DNA from: Alphaproteobacteria bacterium
GTDB lineage: Bacteria > Bacteroidota > Bacteroidia > Chitinophagales > Chitinophagaceae
Length of the DNA: 38,745 bases
Assembly: GCA_030053915.1 (NCBI GenBank)
Contig: JASGCT010000009.1
Coordinates: forward strand, 19,211 to 57,955
Reading direction: 5' to 3'
In this document: in pieces, positions 37,120-38,745 of the stretch
How the letters are laid out: each line of letters opens with the position of its first letter
Numbering within the stretch: position 1 is the first letter of the stretch
Notes under the pieces: model-generated
Database searches by the model: none
The model's input: the letters and a program-made list of their open reading frames with translations, nothing else
Told to the model about the DNA's origin: nothing
Translations under genes and position numbers: made by a program

Positions 37120-38745
37120 TTAAGATTCACCCAAATGAACAATGTTTCCAATATGATTCACCCGAACTTTTACGGGGTTTAAACTTTTAAATTTACCAAG
37201 ACTTTGAACACTTACAAAACTTGTGCCGTTAAAAATATTGTCATTATTTAACTGGGTTTCTAAATGATGTCTAAATGTGTAGTTTTCTGTAGAAATCTTT
37301 TGTACGCGGTATAGGTGTTGGCTGATGATTGGGTAGTTTTTAGGGTTGAATAGGTCGATTTCGTGAGGGTTAAAATCTTCTGTGGCTAAGACAAAGGTTT
37401 CATTAATTTTTAAACTAAATAAAAAGCGCCATCCATGTTCATGATTATAATTTTTTTGTATGATGGGTTCATTAAGATTAGCTCGTTTTGTAGCTTCAAA
37501 GAAACTTACCACTTGTTCCTGCCAATTGCCATCAGGGTCTTCAAAAATAGCAATATGGTGGTTATTACCGGTTTGTACATAATCGACAGGAATAGGCTGG
37601 TTAGACGCATCTAAAATGGGGCGTCCAAGATGATCTTTTTTAATATGGAGCGATTTAGCATTTTCTACACCATAAATGGTTACATTTTTAATGGTAATGC
37701 GGGCAGCCTCATTTAAATAAATGGGATGGCTTTCTAAATTAGAAAAGGCTTTTTTACAATTGTTATCATGAGCCGCTAAGCGTTCTAATAGTTTCTGTTT
37801 AATTTTGTCATCTACTACTTTGTCTTGGACGTCTTTGGCATTTTTAAAAGTATCCCCTGAAATTGGTTTACGGATGGTATAGTGTTCTTTCCAATTGATG
37901 ATTTCAATTTTTGCTGGTAGTGCCTGTTTTTTTTCGAGATCGATGAAAATTGGGTCTTTTTTAAGACTTTTGGTATTAAAAGCAAGTTCGGAATTTTGGT
38001 ATGTTTCGATTCGAGCAAATAAAAGATTTTTTATTGAGGTATCTTTTATTTTTTGAATATCATCCAGTGTTAATTTATTACTTATTTTAATAAAACTTGT
38101 TTCCGGTCTTAAAATTTTACCATAAACTGTTTCTTTGTGTAATTGACCTCGTGGCGTAAGGGCAATTTGAGTATTTTTACTATTTTTAGGTTTATTTTTA
38201 TTGGGCGTTACTACTTTGTTTTGGGCTTTAAATGATATAAGGGTAGCTTCAAGGTGTTTTTTTACAACGGCTCTAAAATTTGGAAAAGGCATTTTAAAAA
38301 GACGTTGATGATCGTGGTATTCCGTGATTAACTTTTCAATCCCAAAAATGTGCTGATGTTGTTTATGGTTTTCATTTTTTCGGGCATTAAAAAAATTAAT
38401 ATATTGCACGTGGTTATGGGATGTAAAAGCCAATACTAAAGCGTCCATAGCATGATGGCGGTGGTCGTCTCGTTTAGTCCAATCTTTAATTTTGGATTGA
38501 GGTTGTCCTTTAGAATTATCATAATTTTCTATTAAACCTAATTTTTGATATTTTGCAAAATTAAGTTCTTTTAATAAATTCATTAAGCCCCAGTCTTCTC
38601 TTAATTTAGCGGTAACACTACCTGTGCTCACAACTATCGAGGGAACTAATTGAGATAAAAGTTCTTTAGCTTTTTTAGTAATAAATTGGGTTTCTCTTAA
38701 GTCGCGTTCAATAAACCCCACTTCACCTAAGTCTTTTTCTTGCAT
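37120..38745 (-). CDS. cas9: Cas9 C-terminal part (window-truncated)
   Basis: The last 541 codons of Cas9, reading in from the right edge; the codon at 38745 is an internal Met, not the start. The segment begins after the HNH domain with FIERDLRETQFITKKAKELL, a linker typical of Cas9. The third RuvC motif follows (KRDDHRHHAMDALVLAFT; His98 and Asp101 of the visible part correspond to the catalytic His and Asp of known Cas9s). Then comes the PAM-interacting region, with a C-terminus ending IGNIVHLGES. Full-length relatives have about 1300-1450 residues, so the first two thirds (RuvC-I, REC, HNH) lie outside. No inactivating mutation is seen in the visible part. Confidence 0.95.
   Translation of the reverse strand: MQEKDLGEVGFIERDLRETQFITKKAKELLSQLVPSIVVSTGSVTAKLREDWGLMNLLKELNFAKYQKLGLIENYDNSKGQPQSKIKDWTKRDDHRHHAMDALVLAFTSHNHVQYINFFNARKNENHKQHQHIFGIEKLITEYHDHQRLFKMPFPNFRAVVKKHLEATLISFKAQNKVVTPNKNKPKNSKNTQIALTPRGQLHKETVYGKILRPETSFIKISNKLTLDDIQKIKDTSIKNLLFARIETYQNSELAFNTKSLKKDPIFIDLEKKQALPAKIEIINWKEHYTIRKPISGDTFKNAKDVQDKVVDDKIKQKLLERLAAHDNNCKKAFSNLESHPIYLNEAARITIKNVTIYGVENAKSLHIKKDHLGRPILDASNQPIPVDYVQTGNNHHIAIFEDPDGNWQEQVVSFFEATKRANLNEPIIQKNYNHEHGWRFLFSLKINETFVLATEDFNPHEIDLFNPKNYPIISQHLYRVQKISTENYTFRHHLETQLNNDNIFNGTSFVSVQSLGKFKSLNPVKVRVNHIGNIVHLGES

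Noticed and set aside
37880..37902. A stretch resembling the repeat (GTTCTTTC then CAATTG), which on the minus strand looks like a short tracrRNA anti-repeat.
   Set aside because: It lies inside the cas9 coding sequence, matches only about a dozen scattered bases and has no hairpins or terminator after it.

Overview
The window is AT-rich chromosomal DNA from a member of the Bacteroidota. The markers are a SusC/SusD pair, type IX secretion sorting domains (one type A-like, one gliding-motility CHU_C-like), DUF1599 and DoxX/BT_3928-type proteins beside folP, DUF6089- and DUF6515-like proteins, and many start-proximal TAnnTTTG boxes, the -7 element of Bacteroidota promoters. I cannot place it to genus; a low-GC flavobacterial, sphingobacterial or saprospirian lineage would all fit.

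Layout, left half: a 5'-truncated (by the window edge) RCC1-repeat secreted protein (to 2096). A leftward cluster follows, susC - susD - anmK - murQ (8955 to 2368), which looks like uptake plus anhydro-MurNAc recycling. Next come a rightward lactate-utilisation Fe-S protein and mazG, then a leftward run of an outer-membrane barrel, an amidohydrolase, a kinase-RapZ fusion, two tandem DUF6515-like proteins and folP. A rightward operon-like series covers 17527-22881: DUF1599, DoxX-like, rfbB, rfbC and a tyrosine-decarboxylase-like PLP enzyme. It is followed by priA, a leftward cyclase-family lipoprotein, a gliding/T9SS protein and a PAP2 phosphatase.

Right third: a CRISPR-Cas region. From the right edge leftward on the minus strand are the C-terminal part of cas9 (RuvC-III HHxxDA present), a type II cas1, and two adjacent, clearly divergent cas2 genes. 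No csn2 or cas4 lies between them and the array, so this is a type II-C arrangement. Next is an array of 68 apparently identical 47-bp repeats plus one degenerate terminal repeat, with 68 spacers of 29-32 bp (30166-35409). At the far end the array abuts a relic of a type III-A system: a 5'-truncated cas10/csm1 that keeps its GGDD palm but lacks the HD part, then about 36 codons of a csm2-like start that run straight into the degenerate repeat.

The strongest unusual signal is inside the repeat. In the predicted crRNA orientation (plus strand, against the cas genes) every repeat carries TATCTTTGC, a perfect Bacteroidota -7 box identical to boxes in front of genes in this window. The array is therefore probably transcribed from a promoter in every repeat, as known for Neisseria-type II-C arrays but with a Bacteroidota promoter. 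The degenerate repeat keeps this box and has lost only its 5' part, which is what that model predicts. An inverted repeat followed by a T-tract just past the last repeat could stop these transcripts before they run antisense into cas2. No tracrRNA anti-repeat was found in the window; it probably lies beyond cas9.
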